The notes under the pieces: generated by a model
Told to the model about the DNA's origin: nothing
Databases searched by the model: none
Seen by the model: the letters and a program-made list of their open reading frames with translations, nothing else
Position numbers and translations under genes: made by a program
Shown here: one piece after another, positions 1-10,670 of the stretch
Layout of the letters: every line of letters starts with the position of its first letter
How positions within the stretch are numbered: position 1 is the first letter of the stretch
Assembly: GCA_005281725.1 (NCBI GenBank)
Contig: SSBO01000004.1
Location: forward strand, 1,736,001 to 1,800,000
Direction: 5' to 3'
From: Wuchereria bancrofti
Taxonomy: Eukaryota; Nematoda; Chromadorea; Rhabditida; Onchocercidae
DNA: 64,000 nucleotides

Positions 1-362
1 TAAAACTGAACAGATGTGTAAATGAAATTTGATAATGAAATCTGAACGAATTCCCGTAATAGGGAAAGAAAAGAATTGCATCAGCAATCCGAAAAAATCT
101 GGAGTGTTAAGTTTCATGATAGGCTTTTTTTTTACAGCAAACATCTGAAAATACGTGGCCATCAATTACATTGGTACTTTTTATTACCAGACCTACTCCA
201 TTTATACGGGAATTTTTGGTAACAGTAAGCCGTATACCTTACTCCACTTTCAAAATTGGATTTTATGTTTACAATAATCAAAAGTACAATGAGAAAGAGG
301 TAAATTTTCCTGATGGAATTATTCAGATCTCGATTAAAAAAATATATATCTTCTTCGTATAT

Positions 363-550
363 ATATTTAAAGGAAATTGTAGCTGGCAATATTCGTATAT
401 ATATATATATATATACGATTAAAAGAAAAAATATATATATATATATACATATATATCTTCTTTATTTGTGTGTGTACGCTGACTTGGGTGAAAAAGAGAC
501 GAGGAAGGCTGTATATAGAAATATTGCCAGCTACAATTTCCTTTAAATAT
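363..550. repeat. 31-bp perfect inverted repeat with AT-microsatellite interior
   Basis: The left arm (363-393) and right arm (520-550) are exact reverse complements over 31 bases. Between them are two (TA)n runs (398-418 and 430-457) and a 36-bp copy of a PLOD coding segment at 476-511. The whole can fold into a long hairpin. It lies within the PLOD pseudogene, between the first two recognisable exons. Confidence 0.85.
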
Positions 551-849
551 TTCTAGCGTTTAGAATTTATAATCTCAATAATTTGCTTGAATAAGTAATG
601 ATTTGATATGAATTTTAGTTCTTTCATTTTGATAGGAATTTTAATTCAGCTATTGCAACAAAATGGTTTATCTCTATTTTACAGCAGCACCATGCTTCTT
701 ATATTCTGTTATAATACTTAGGGTATTGCAAATTTTGCAGCTCAGCCTATTTAGGTCGAGGAGTTTTTGAAAAATGAAGAATTTGTACCGGACAGTGGAA
801 TACGACAATAGCAACGCTGACTTAGGTGAAAAAGAGGCGAGGAAGGCTG
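476..849 (+). repeat. Direct repeat of a PLOD exon segment (476-511 and 814-849)
   Basis: The 36-bp segment at 476-511 recurs at 814-849 with two mismatches. The second copy lies in the expected exon, reading ADLGEKEARKA, which is the family's conserved ARN/ARK helix. The first copy is out of context, inside the fold-back. This indicates a local duplication of exon sequence. Confidence 0.8.
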
Positions 850-3440
850 CTTTGTTGGTTTTTCAACTTCTGTTTATTTGTGTATTTGCTTATTTCAAGT
901 TTTAATGATGAATTTTATTGGTCTTTTCCAGAATAATACTGATGCAAATTTCAGGACTTTTGCTAAGAGAAATTTTAATGATTTTGTTTTCATGCTTGAT
1001 GACGATGTTCATCTAAAACATGAAACATTACAACTCTTAGTTCACACTGTTGTTTCCAGGAAATTGTATGAATTTTAATGTTAAATATCGTCTGCAGGTG
1101 GCAGACTCCTGCAATTAGTTATAACTATCGAAGAATCCCATATATTTTGAAATGAATTTTTGTTTCAAAATAATCCTTTTCTATGGCTACAATTAATCAC
1201 CAATTTCAATTTATTTGTGGAACTTTCAACTGCCTTGAAATTTGTTTTCCAGGGACGTCATTGCTCCATTGCTAACACTTCCTGGCAAACTGTTTTCAAA
1301 CTTTTGGGGTGCGCTAGATAGTAAATTACTTATGTTCAACGGATTATATTGAAATAGTACGTGGAGAACGAGTGAGGATATGGAACGTACCTTATATTAG
1401 CAAGAATAAGGTTAATTTTTCGAAGCAGTTTAAATTACATTTTTTAAAGAAATACAATGTATATGTGTTTGTCTAGTTTGTATGTATTTAATTGTGGATG
1501 TGGATATAGCTTTGCTATAAACCACTACAGTGTCGTTTTTCATTTATGCTTAGTTATATTCTATATAAGATCTTTTAATAAGTGAAAATTTTCATAAATT
1601 CCAGATTAAGGTGCTTGAGAATAGTTACACCTTCAACATATGGTAATCAGTATTATTGATTAAAGTTAATGCATACTTTTTAAACATATTCTTTAATACT
1701 TTTAGAGAGATTCTATGTTTCGGTTTTTCTTGCAAAAGTTTGATGAAAATTTCAATTAAGTAATGAGGAACATTGAGGATTAACTTTTCAAGGATATTTT
1801 ATGCACGTTGATAATCAGCATTATTACAGGTTCTTAGTTGACACTGATGATTTCGTTAACAGTGGTGTAAGGTTACACCTGGATATGTACGAAATATTCA
1901 GAAATTCGGCATATTAATCCTTTAAATTTGTGAGGTTATTGCAAAGTGGGATTTTTAGCAGTATTTTTTGAAAATAGTAATTTTTTATAGAAAATAATGT
2001 CATAGGGACATTGCAGTGATGTATCTAGTTTGTAACATTTTCGAATTCGTGGTTCGATTTACTGTCATTAGCTTTGGGAGCAGCGTTACATACAGTCAAA
2101 ATATTATGAAGCACTGAATAATAGGAACATCCTTCAGCCATGTCCAGATGTTTATAATTATCCTTTAATGTTTGAAAACTCTATAAAGGAATTAATTGAA
2201 GGAATGGAGCATTATGGACATTGGTCATAAATTGAGGAAGTAAATTTTCTATTGATTTTAACGGAATTTGAAACTCATGCACATTCATTTAAATGATCAC
2301 TTCACAAGTGAGAGGTTTAAAAAAGTTCAATATTTATGCAAAATTGGGGAACAAACATTACTTAATGTTTTTTTATTGCGGTCACTTTACAGCAGGAAAA
2401 TTTTTTATTTATTTTCCAATTTATTTTCAGCTTTTTACTCTTTTCAGTCTTTCAATTTAAGATAATTTGTTTAAAAAAAGAGTTTAGGAAATAGAAACTG
2501 ATCAGCTTTATAGGATAATCGTTTAGTTGGTGGGTATGAAAATATACCAACTGTTGACATTCACATGAAATAAATAAGTTTTGAAAGAGAGTGGTTATAT
2601 TTTCTCGATGAATATGTTCGCCCAATGCAAGAAAAGCTTTTCATCGGATACTACCAAAAGGTATTTTCTAATCATAACATATTTGTTTCTGTAATATGAT
2701 ATCTGCAACGTTTGTAAACTCAGTAGTTGGCTTATAAATATTACTTTAGCAAATATTTTTATAGCAATATATCGCTGTTTATCATAGATCCACTTGATTG
2801 AAGAGTGAAGTTTGCTTCAGTGAGCTCTCACCCTGGTCTAGGCATGCTATGCGGATGGTAACATATTATATTATAATCCTCAATAACATAGGATATTATA
2901 ATCCTCAATAAAGTACAGTTCTAGTGATAATAATGGTATTTTTTTTTTATTTAATTCCTGTATACTTGTTATGTCGTGAGAGATGGAATTGATTTTATGC
3001 AGATGATAGAATAGACTTCCAAGTTATTATAGCCAATGAAAGCAGCAACGATGTTTGTTACGCGATACAAGGAAGACGACAATTTTCTTTGCAAATTCAG
3101 CACGATGCTTCAACATATACCATAGATATTCCTTTGAAAGTGGTAGAGACTATGAAGGCGGTGGTATTCGTTATGCTCGTTATAATTGCACAGTTTCCGC
3201 CGATCAGATTGGTACTTTTTTATATTTCTTATTTTTGTCTTAAACGTAAAGCTTCATGACTTTCTAACTCTTAATTTGGCATTCATTATTTTTTAATCGA
3301 TATTTTTCATAATTCAGATATTTCAGTTTCGTTTTTTAGGATATGCAGCTATGTTTCCAGCACAGTTGACCCATATGCATGAAGGCTTTCCAATTACCAG
3401 TGGAACTCGATATATTGCTGTGTCTTTTCTCAATCCGTAG

Positions 3441-4168
3441 AATACTTCATTGACTTGTTGAAAACTTATAAAAATCACATTTGCGCTAAACAAATTGTCT
3501 GGAACTGTAAACTTCCGTTGGCAACTCTGTTCATTTCATTTCACTGGTTTTATGTTGCATAAATATCAACCATTTTTTCAAAATCTATACCTCTTTTTTC
3601 ATAACTGCTATATTTTGTTTTACCAAAAAGATTTTATGATTTGTTTGATATGCCAGACTGCAAAATTGTGATCACTGCAGTTATTTAATCTGTTCTTTAT
3701 CTATCATATTGTCATTATTTAATTACTGCTTTAATGTTTTATTAAAATTTGTATTCCGCTATTTTTAGGATTCCGTTGGTGCTATAAATCTTGTATTTCA
3801 TTAATTATTTTCTACTTCATCTCACTGCAGTTTTCCAAATAAAGGGAACGTTGCTTTTCGTCTTCCATCGAAACTATGATTTTCCTTTCAACGTTCTCCA
3901 ATATATGAATATTATCTGTTCATGTCTACTTCTGTATCACAAGGTAGTTTCAACTGCTGTTAAAACATTGTTCAAATTTAAATCTGTGTCTCGTCAAAAA
4001 AATGTCCAGAGCGAATTTTTTTCGAAAAAGATTTAGTAGACCTATGTGCTTCGCATGGATGAGATTTCGTATTCGTACATACGTACATCCTTTATCTATT
4101 ATAGATTTGATGAAATTATTGTGACGGTGACAATTTGTAACTGTCGCAACATTTAACTTTGTTAAAGG
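3441..4168. other. Intergenic region between PLOD pseudogene and MTO1
   Basis: I see no supported gene here. Short ORFs in this stretch are Phe/Tyr-rich translations of AT-rich DNA. It should contain the MTO1 promoter and 5' untranslated region. Confidence 0.5.
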
Positions 4169-7100
4169 ATGTTTCGAAGGACATTATCTACATGGACAGG
4201 TGGAGATGCACAAGTGATATACGATGTTATTGTAATTGGTGGTGGACATGCTGGTTGTGAAGCTGCCGCTGCAGCTGCTAGATGTTGTGCTCATACGTTG
4301 TTGTTGACCAACAGGAAGGATACAATCGGTGAAATGTCATGCAATCCGAGTTTTGGTGGAGTTGGCAAAGGCAATGCATATCTCGACACTGCTTGTAGAA
4401 GGATAGTTATGTAAAGTGATGCAAGTACGACTGCTGTTATGGAGGATTCATTTAGATCATAGAAAGTCAAAAATCTTGGTTATATTAGTAATAAGCAAAA
4501 CAGGTTGGGGTGGAGAGAAGGGGAGATGGAAGAGAGGAAGAAATTAAGAAATTTAATAACTCTTCTATAGATAGTTGTAAAAATTTGTTCGGTTGTAAGG
4601 ACATCTTATACGCGAAGTGGACGCATTAGATGGACTATGTGGAAGAATTTGCGACAAATCAGCTATAAATTATCACGCATTGAATTCCTCACATGGACCA
4701 GCTGTGCTGGGTCTTCGAGCTCAGATTGACAGGAAACTGTATAAGGAATATATGCAATATGTAATATTCTTTTCCTCATATTCAAATTTCGCAAATTCTT
4801 GTTTCAGTATAAGACAGATTTCAAATATTGCAGGAAAAGTTATTGGTTACTGTAATTCTAATTATTTTCGGTTTTTCGCTGTGAAATTTTTTCATTAACA
4901 TCCAAATCTAACAGAATCAGCTGTTTAGGAAATCCTGAACTGTACGGAAAATTTGGATGTAATGGAAAAAACGGTTGATGATCTGGTTATCAAATATAAA
5001 GAAGGGGAAACACCACGAGTTGTTGGGGTTGTAACTGATGGTCAGGTACAATTAGATCAGCTTACCTTAGATCATTAATGTTTCTTACAACCAACTCTAA
5101 TGGAATCGGGAGAATTATATTTTCTTCAGAATTCTTTTTTTCTGATTCTTCAAATTCCAGATTTTAAAGGCAAAGGCGCTTGTGGTGACAACAGGAACGT
5201 TTTTAGGCGGGAAACTTTTTCGAGGATCAGAAAGTTATGCTGCTGGGCGTTTAGGTGAAAAGGTTAAGGCTCAATATTTTTACAGTTATGGTCTGGAAAT
5301 CTCCATAATTTCCTCATCTGATTATACAAGTAAACATCAAACAGAATAAATGAGGATTAAAATTAATTTGGGAGAGACCTTAAGCAAATTGATCCTTGAA
5401 ACTGTTGCGGCATTAAATAAGGGTCGATATTTCTCTAACTCTTCTCAATAAGGGTTATAGTCTTCAGTTTAATATTTTGACAACTAAATATTGGAAAAAA
5501 GTAGTGAAGTCGTTAAACTGTTTTGCAGGCTAGTTCAAAACTTTCTGAGACCTTTAGCAGACTTGGTTTCAAGCTGGGACGTTTTCGCACAGGTACTCCA
5601 GCACGTTTATTTAAGAAGACAATAGATTTTAGTAAGTTTGCTGCTCAACGTCCAGACCGGAAGCCAGTTCCATTTTCATTCTTGACAGAACATATCTCGC
5701 TTCCTTATCATCAACAAGTGAGCCTGCTAAATCTTTCTGTTTACTTTTCTTGTTTCCTAGGATTTTTCCTAAATGTCAGTTTTTCTATAGTTAACGTTTC
5801 TTTAACTTTTTATTTTTATTTCAACTCCTGTTAAAGACAAAAATTTAGTGAAGTTTTTGTTTCCATTCTAACGAAATTTAAAAAAAAAAAAAAACAAGAT
5901 ACAAATTTAGTTACCGTCATATTTGGGTTTTACGAACAATCTCCTTGCTGAATTGGTGCTTAAACATTTCAACGAATGCAATTATATTCGTAGTGAAGCA
6001 AATGGACCGCGTTACTGTCCATCTCTTGAATCAAAAGTTATCCGTTTTCCTCATCTTAACCACAGGGTTTGTCTTCTTATTTTTGTAATTGACTTGACAT
6101 TATATTGATTAAGAGTAACGATTGAATTTAATTGATTGGTAGTTAGCGATAGAGACTTTCTTATGTAAATATCTTCAATATCTGCCTACAATTCATTAAA
6201 GTGTAAGCAGTGAAATATTAAACAGACAGTATAAATAGAAACAAATGAAAGATCCATACTGTTTTTAACTTTTGATGCGGAAAAACTCCATTTTCGATTT
6301 ATTCATTAAAATTTGAAGAAAGGCTTTTCAGATTTTTTTGGAACCCGAAGGCTTAGATTCTGATTTAATTTATCCACAAGGTATGTCGATGACATTTGCA
6401 CCAGAAGTGCAGCTCGAGGTGTATCGTTGCATACCAGGTCTAGAAAATGTTGAGTTATCACAGGCTGGCTACGGCATTGAATATGATTATGTTGATCCAA
6501 AACAGCTTAAGTCAACTTTGCAAACCAAAGCTGTGGAAGGTTTATTTCTTGCAGGACAAATTAATGGTACCACTGGCTATGAAGAAGCTGCAGCACAGGG
6601 TTTGTCTAGCTATTTTTTTATTTTCTCTCTTTTAAGTTTTATGTTAGTTCTGAATATCAAAAAATTCCATGACATCAGGAATCATTTTCTGGTAGATTTT
6701 TGATGAGGAAAGAGCTTGAAATTTCATATTCCGGATTTGCAAACGTAGTTTGCATGTTGTTGAGACTGCTGAGTATTTCTTTGCAGAACAGAATTCGTTG
6801 ACTGTTGTTATAGGGAAAATTATGACGTTTGAAAACTATTTGTCATTTTCATCCTTTCATTGCTATTCATTTCAGGCATTGTAGCTGGAATAAATGCCGC
6901 AGCATCAAGCCAAAATAAAAAACCATTTGTTATCGATAGGACGGAAGGTTATATTGGTGTATTAATTGATGATTTGACCAGTCTTGGTACTTCAGAGCCA
7001 TACCGAATGTTTACTTCAAGAGCTGAACTTCGTCTGCATTTGCGGTAGTATTGTGCTATTCTAGCCTAATTTCTTTTCCATCGTTTAACCAGATTGCTGA

Positions 7101-8565
7101 ACAATAGAATTTGAAGAGATATGTTACTTTTATTACGTTTCTGAATTCGAAATAAGATGGTGAATTTCTTTAAATTTAGAGCGTTGTTCCAGACCCGATA
7201 ATGCAGACATGAGGTTAACGAAGAAGGGTTATGAACATGGAGCTGTATCCGAGCATCGATATAATCGCTTCTTAAAAATGCTGTTTGCATATAATGAAGC
7301 GCAGGATTTGCTAAAATCCATTAGATATCCGATGAATTTTTGGAAAAAATTCATACCTTGTCTAGAAAATGCTCGAGTGACAAAAGGTGAAAAACAAAAT
7401 GTCAATATGAATTATGAGACAAAAAATAGTGACAATATCTCCATGAGAAAATCCATAATCATAAGTGAAAAGACTTAGTCTTCTTATCATTTCAGCTAGT
7501 GCGACACTCTTTGTTTTTATTCGGTTTGAAGATTTCCAACATATTCGTTGGTTCTCCAAATTGTTTAAAGTAGGTATCTAGATTTTTATTTGCAGTATAC
7601 AGTGCGTTTGATTTGTTATGTCGTTATGAAGTAGACTTCATGGAAATTCAGAAAGCAGTCCCTTTTGAGCTAGAAAGGTTATTGGAAAATAAAGAAATCG
7701 AACATCGGTTGAAGATTGAAGCATTTTATCACTTTTATTTGGACAAATCATTAGCAAAGGTGGGTGCTATAACATGAAGGAAGGAGTAATGCATATGACC
7801 GTCGTTCTAGCTTTTCTATTGTTATTGATTTGAATGTTTGTACGTTATGATTTATTTCACTCTGTAATACTTCCAATTTTTTATCATTGTCATATTCAAT
7901 TTCTGGAATGTGAACATATAATTTTTTTAAAGCTCAAGCATTTTATGAAAGTACTGATTAGTGGGATAATAAATTCAAAACAAATTTGGCAGAATTTGGT
8001 TGGAGTCAAATTTACACGCTTTTTTTAAACTTTTGCTACTCAATTATATATAACTTCATTTTCTCAAAAAGAAAAAGAAAAAAAAAAAAAAAACGAATTA
8101 CTTAATATCTGAGAAGTTGTTCTGTTGTTAGTAGTTAATCAAAGTGCTGAGATCTAACAACAGTCATTTCTCATTTTATTGTTAATATATAGAGATCAAC
8201 TGTTTGTGAATTGGTTTTGCCTACTTTAACTCCAAAGAGATTCTTTATTTATGTTTCTTCTCAGATATTATTTCGGTTTTATTAAGTCGAGCTACAGTTT
8301 TTAGATAGAACGGATACGAAAGGAATGTGATACTATTATTCCGGATAATTTTGATTATTCGAAGTTGAATAATATTTCTGAAGAGTGCAGAGAAAAGTTG
8401 AACTTTTGGAGACCTCAAAATCTTGCTGCAGCATCCAGGTTTTGAATCATCGTTGTTTTAAGTTTCCTTACTTTTTGATGAAAATTTAAAAATGTATTCT
8501 TCAGAGTTCCTGGTGCAACCACAGAGGCTTTAATGGAATTGCTGAACTTTTTGAAAGTTCCGTAA
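4169..8565 (+). CDS. MTO1: Mitochondrial tRNA uridine 5-carboxymethylaminomethyl modification enzyme (MTO1/GidA family)
   Basis: FAD-dependent enzyme that, with GTPBP3, modifies the wobble uridine of mitochondrial tRNAs. Exons: 4169-4370, 4600-4760, 4929-5045, 5161-5262, 5529-5717, 5911-6066, 6332-6599, 6876-7044, 7193-7386, 7596-7759, 8305-8438 and 8505-8565. All phases agree and give 638 aa, normal for the family. A short Arg-containing N-terminus suits mitochondrial import. The Rossmann motif [14 protein letters not shown] starts near residue 20. The GidA signature [22 protein letters not shown] spans intron 1. Later come [47 protein letters not shown] and [16 protein letters not shown], then a helical C-terminal domain ending LNFLKVP. 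Intron 1 has a GC donor. A GTAAGT overlaps the final codons at 8562, so a short extra 3' exon is possible. C. elegans has one orthologue. Confidence 0.95.
4371..4599 (+). other. GC-AG intron in MTO1
   Basis: The conserved GVGKG/HLIRE junction is restored only if the intron starts at GC (AAAG|GCAATG) and ends TGTAAG. No GT near the exon end keeps the frame. Reading on from the exon reaches a stop at 4412-4414. Confidence 0.8.
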
Positions 8566-10670
8566 GTTTTTCGTAATGCTTTCTACACTGCAGTTTATTT
8601 AAAAAGAAAACGATTAAATTTTGTATTTTTTTTTCAGCTCATTTCTTTTCTTTCATTTTAATAGAAGGTGATAGGGAAAGTAGTTGAAAAAATTTTGAAT
8701 GATATATCTTTTTTTTAGTGAGGACGAGATTCGAAGTTAACTATGGTCATTACGGTTTTATACATGGATCAGCTATTTGATCCATGTACCTAGCTTTAAA
8801 ATGTAATGCTAATTAGTTTTTTGTCGAAAATTTTAAAATAAGTTGATGTACGAATTGACTTTGCTTTCGAATAAAGATCTTTGAAATGACCAGGACTTTT
8901 TGCTAATATGAATCAAAGCAAGGAAAGTCATGGGTATTGGATGGTATTTAGGATTCATGGATTGCTCAAGTAATATCACACTCACCCAAAATCATGCCCA
9001 ATTAAAAACAAATAAAAGACCGCATTTATTGCTTCTTCCCCACTTATTTTTCGCGAGAAAATTATTTGCTGAGATATTAATTGCAGTTTAAGTAATGCCC
9101 TTGATTAACTGAATATGTGAGAGTGTTTACTAACAGGTCACTTATACATGTACGCATGTCAGATAAGCAAAATCAATGCACCGTTCATAACTGCTGCATT
9201 CCGATGTGTGAACGCACGACAATTTTCTTTTTTTTGGATTCATGACGAAATCTCCAGAACCGAAAATATCTCACCTAAAATAATCACATATGTCTCAGAA
9301 GTTGGCACTTTCCTTTTAGTCGTTCCACTCATAATCGCCAAAACTCACCAGTATCCTAATCACATTTTTCTACAAACACCACTTATTTATGTTATTTAAG
9401 ATAAAAATTGGCGTATTCTCTTATTGATCTTGCTTTCTATTTATAGGAATATTAATAATGAATAAAGTTAAATGAAATATTTCGTGAATTTGTAGTGCAA
9501 ATTCAAACATATCTTTAATTTGACTTGTCTTCTGGAGAGAAATCATTGATGCTATCAGTTGAAATTATCTGCAGTTTACAGAGATCAATAAATGGTCTCA
9601 AAAGTAATCACAAATGAGACCAATAAATGGTCGTACAGCCTAAAAAAGCAACGGAACAGATCTTATGCTTTATTAAACAGTGTTTGAAAAAATGTGTCAG
9701 TGAATTGAAATCCTGGTCAAGAAAAATGTTTAGTTCACTTGTACTAAAGGTTTAAATGATTCATTATTTTTCGAATTTACTAGGAAGTGAGGTTACATTT
9801 GACAATGTGGAATGGATAAATTTCAGTACGGAATCTGAGAGACTGAGTTTTTATAAAAATTGAAATATTCGAAGTGGATGAATGGTCCCTTTAGATTGAC
9901 TTTTTATGAGATAATCAGAATATTTACTAAAGTAATACTGCTGTAAAGCAATAAAATATCATAAAAGAAATGTTGTCGTAGAAAAGATTTTTGGAATTGT
10001 TGATAAATGAAATTGAAAAAAGCTCCAACTTTGTTCATCTAATTCTCTGGTGCTGCTGTTAAAATTGCATGTAAAAAGTACGAAGAGACAAACAAAAATA
10101 AATCATAGTCTTTAAAGATAAGGTCGTAGTTACGAAATATTAATGATCATGATTGAACAAAAAGGATATATATATATAATATCTGGACCTATGATATGAG
10201 GTTGAATAGAGATTGACCTTTATTTCATTAAAGGTAAAACAGTTAAAGTGCAAGATTATATCTTATAAAATAGCTGCAGGAACTTGAATTTAGATTCTAT
10301 TCAAACGAAACATTGGAAATTTACTGGACAATTGAGGGCAATTTCATTATATTTAAACGTATCAGGTTTTTCTCATCTACGTTTTGTTACTTGACGCTTT
10401 ATGTTAAGCCGCAATCTTGCATAAATATTGGAGAATGGCAAATTGCATTATTCATTCACAAACTTACTACGTGTATAAGGAGATTTAGCTACCACGGGAA
10501 ATAACTCTTAAATATAAAACAATCAGTTAAATTCAAGTCTAAATTTTGGCCTATTGGAAATAAGATGAAGCATGTGATAACTTACTCTAGTGAAGTGACA
10601 GCATGTCAATGTAGTAAGTGGAGATGTTCTATTTCCTCTTAAATATGGTTTAAGATTAGAAATTTTAGCT
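8566..10670. other. Intergenic region between convergent MTO1 and doublecortin genes
   Basis: I see no supported gene. A possible MTO1 poly(A) signal AATAAA lies near 8871. An 11-bp perfect hairpin lies at 8761-8788, and a TA microsatellite lies near 10167-10178. The 12-mer CAATAAATGGTC occurs at about 9586 and again at about 9620. ORFs of 60-83 codons here show no domain or codon pattern that I recognise. Confidence 0.5.
8761..8788. repeat. Short perfect hairpin downstream of MTO1
   Basis: Arms 8761-8771 and 8778-8788 are perfect 11-bp complements around a 6-nt loop. It is too short for a typical nematode miRNA precursor. Its role is unknown. Confidence 0.5.

Larger units (their letters stand above)
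138..3440 (+). pseudogene. Procollagen-lysine 5-dioxygenase (PLOD / LET-268-like) pseudogene, 5' end off window
   Basis: The family is an ER enzyme that hydroxylates collagen lysines and can glycosylate the product. Recognisable exons run in order: 138-299 (start of the glycosyltransferase part), about 795-855, 932 to about 1066 (FMLDDDVHLK, the metal-binding Asp cluster), 1253 to about 1410 (KLFSNFWGALD, then YIEIVRGERV), about 1797-1917, about 2085-2235, about 2525-2660, about 3046-3211 and 3340-3440. The dioxygenase residues are still readable: QHDAS (Fe-binding His and Asp), LTHMHEG (second His) and GTRY (2-oxoglutarate Arg). The frame is broken at least six times. Frameshifts lie near 1325, 3083 and 3140. 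In-frame TAA codons lie at 1915-1917, 2228-2230 and 2571-2573. The neighbouring MTO1 gene reads cleanly, so general assembly error is unlikely. The most likely reading is a recently decayed paralogue, with a functional copy elsewhere. Confidence 0.85.

Noticed and set aside
1059..1066. Apparent destroyed donor (CAG|GAAATT) in the PLOD pseudogene
   Set aside because: A normal GTATGA donor a few bases later keeps the frame (VVSRKL/DVIAP), so this junction is probably intact.
4371..4414. Premature stop in MTO1 after exon 1
   Set aside because: The stop lies in the intron once the GC donor is accepted, and the rest of the gene is fully open.
9148..9399. 83-codon ORF between MTO1 and the doublecortin gene
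   Set aside because: No recognisable domain, no flanking splice chain, and composition typical of random AT-rich frames.
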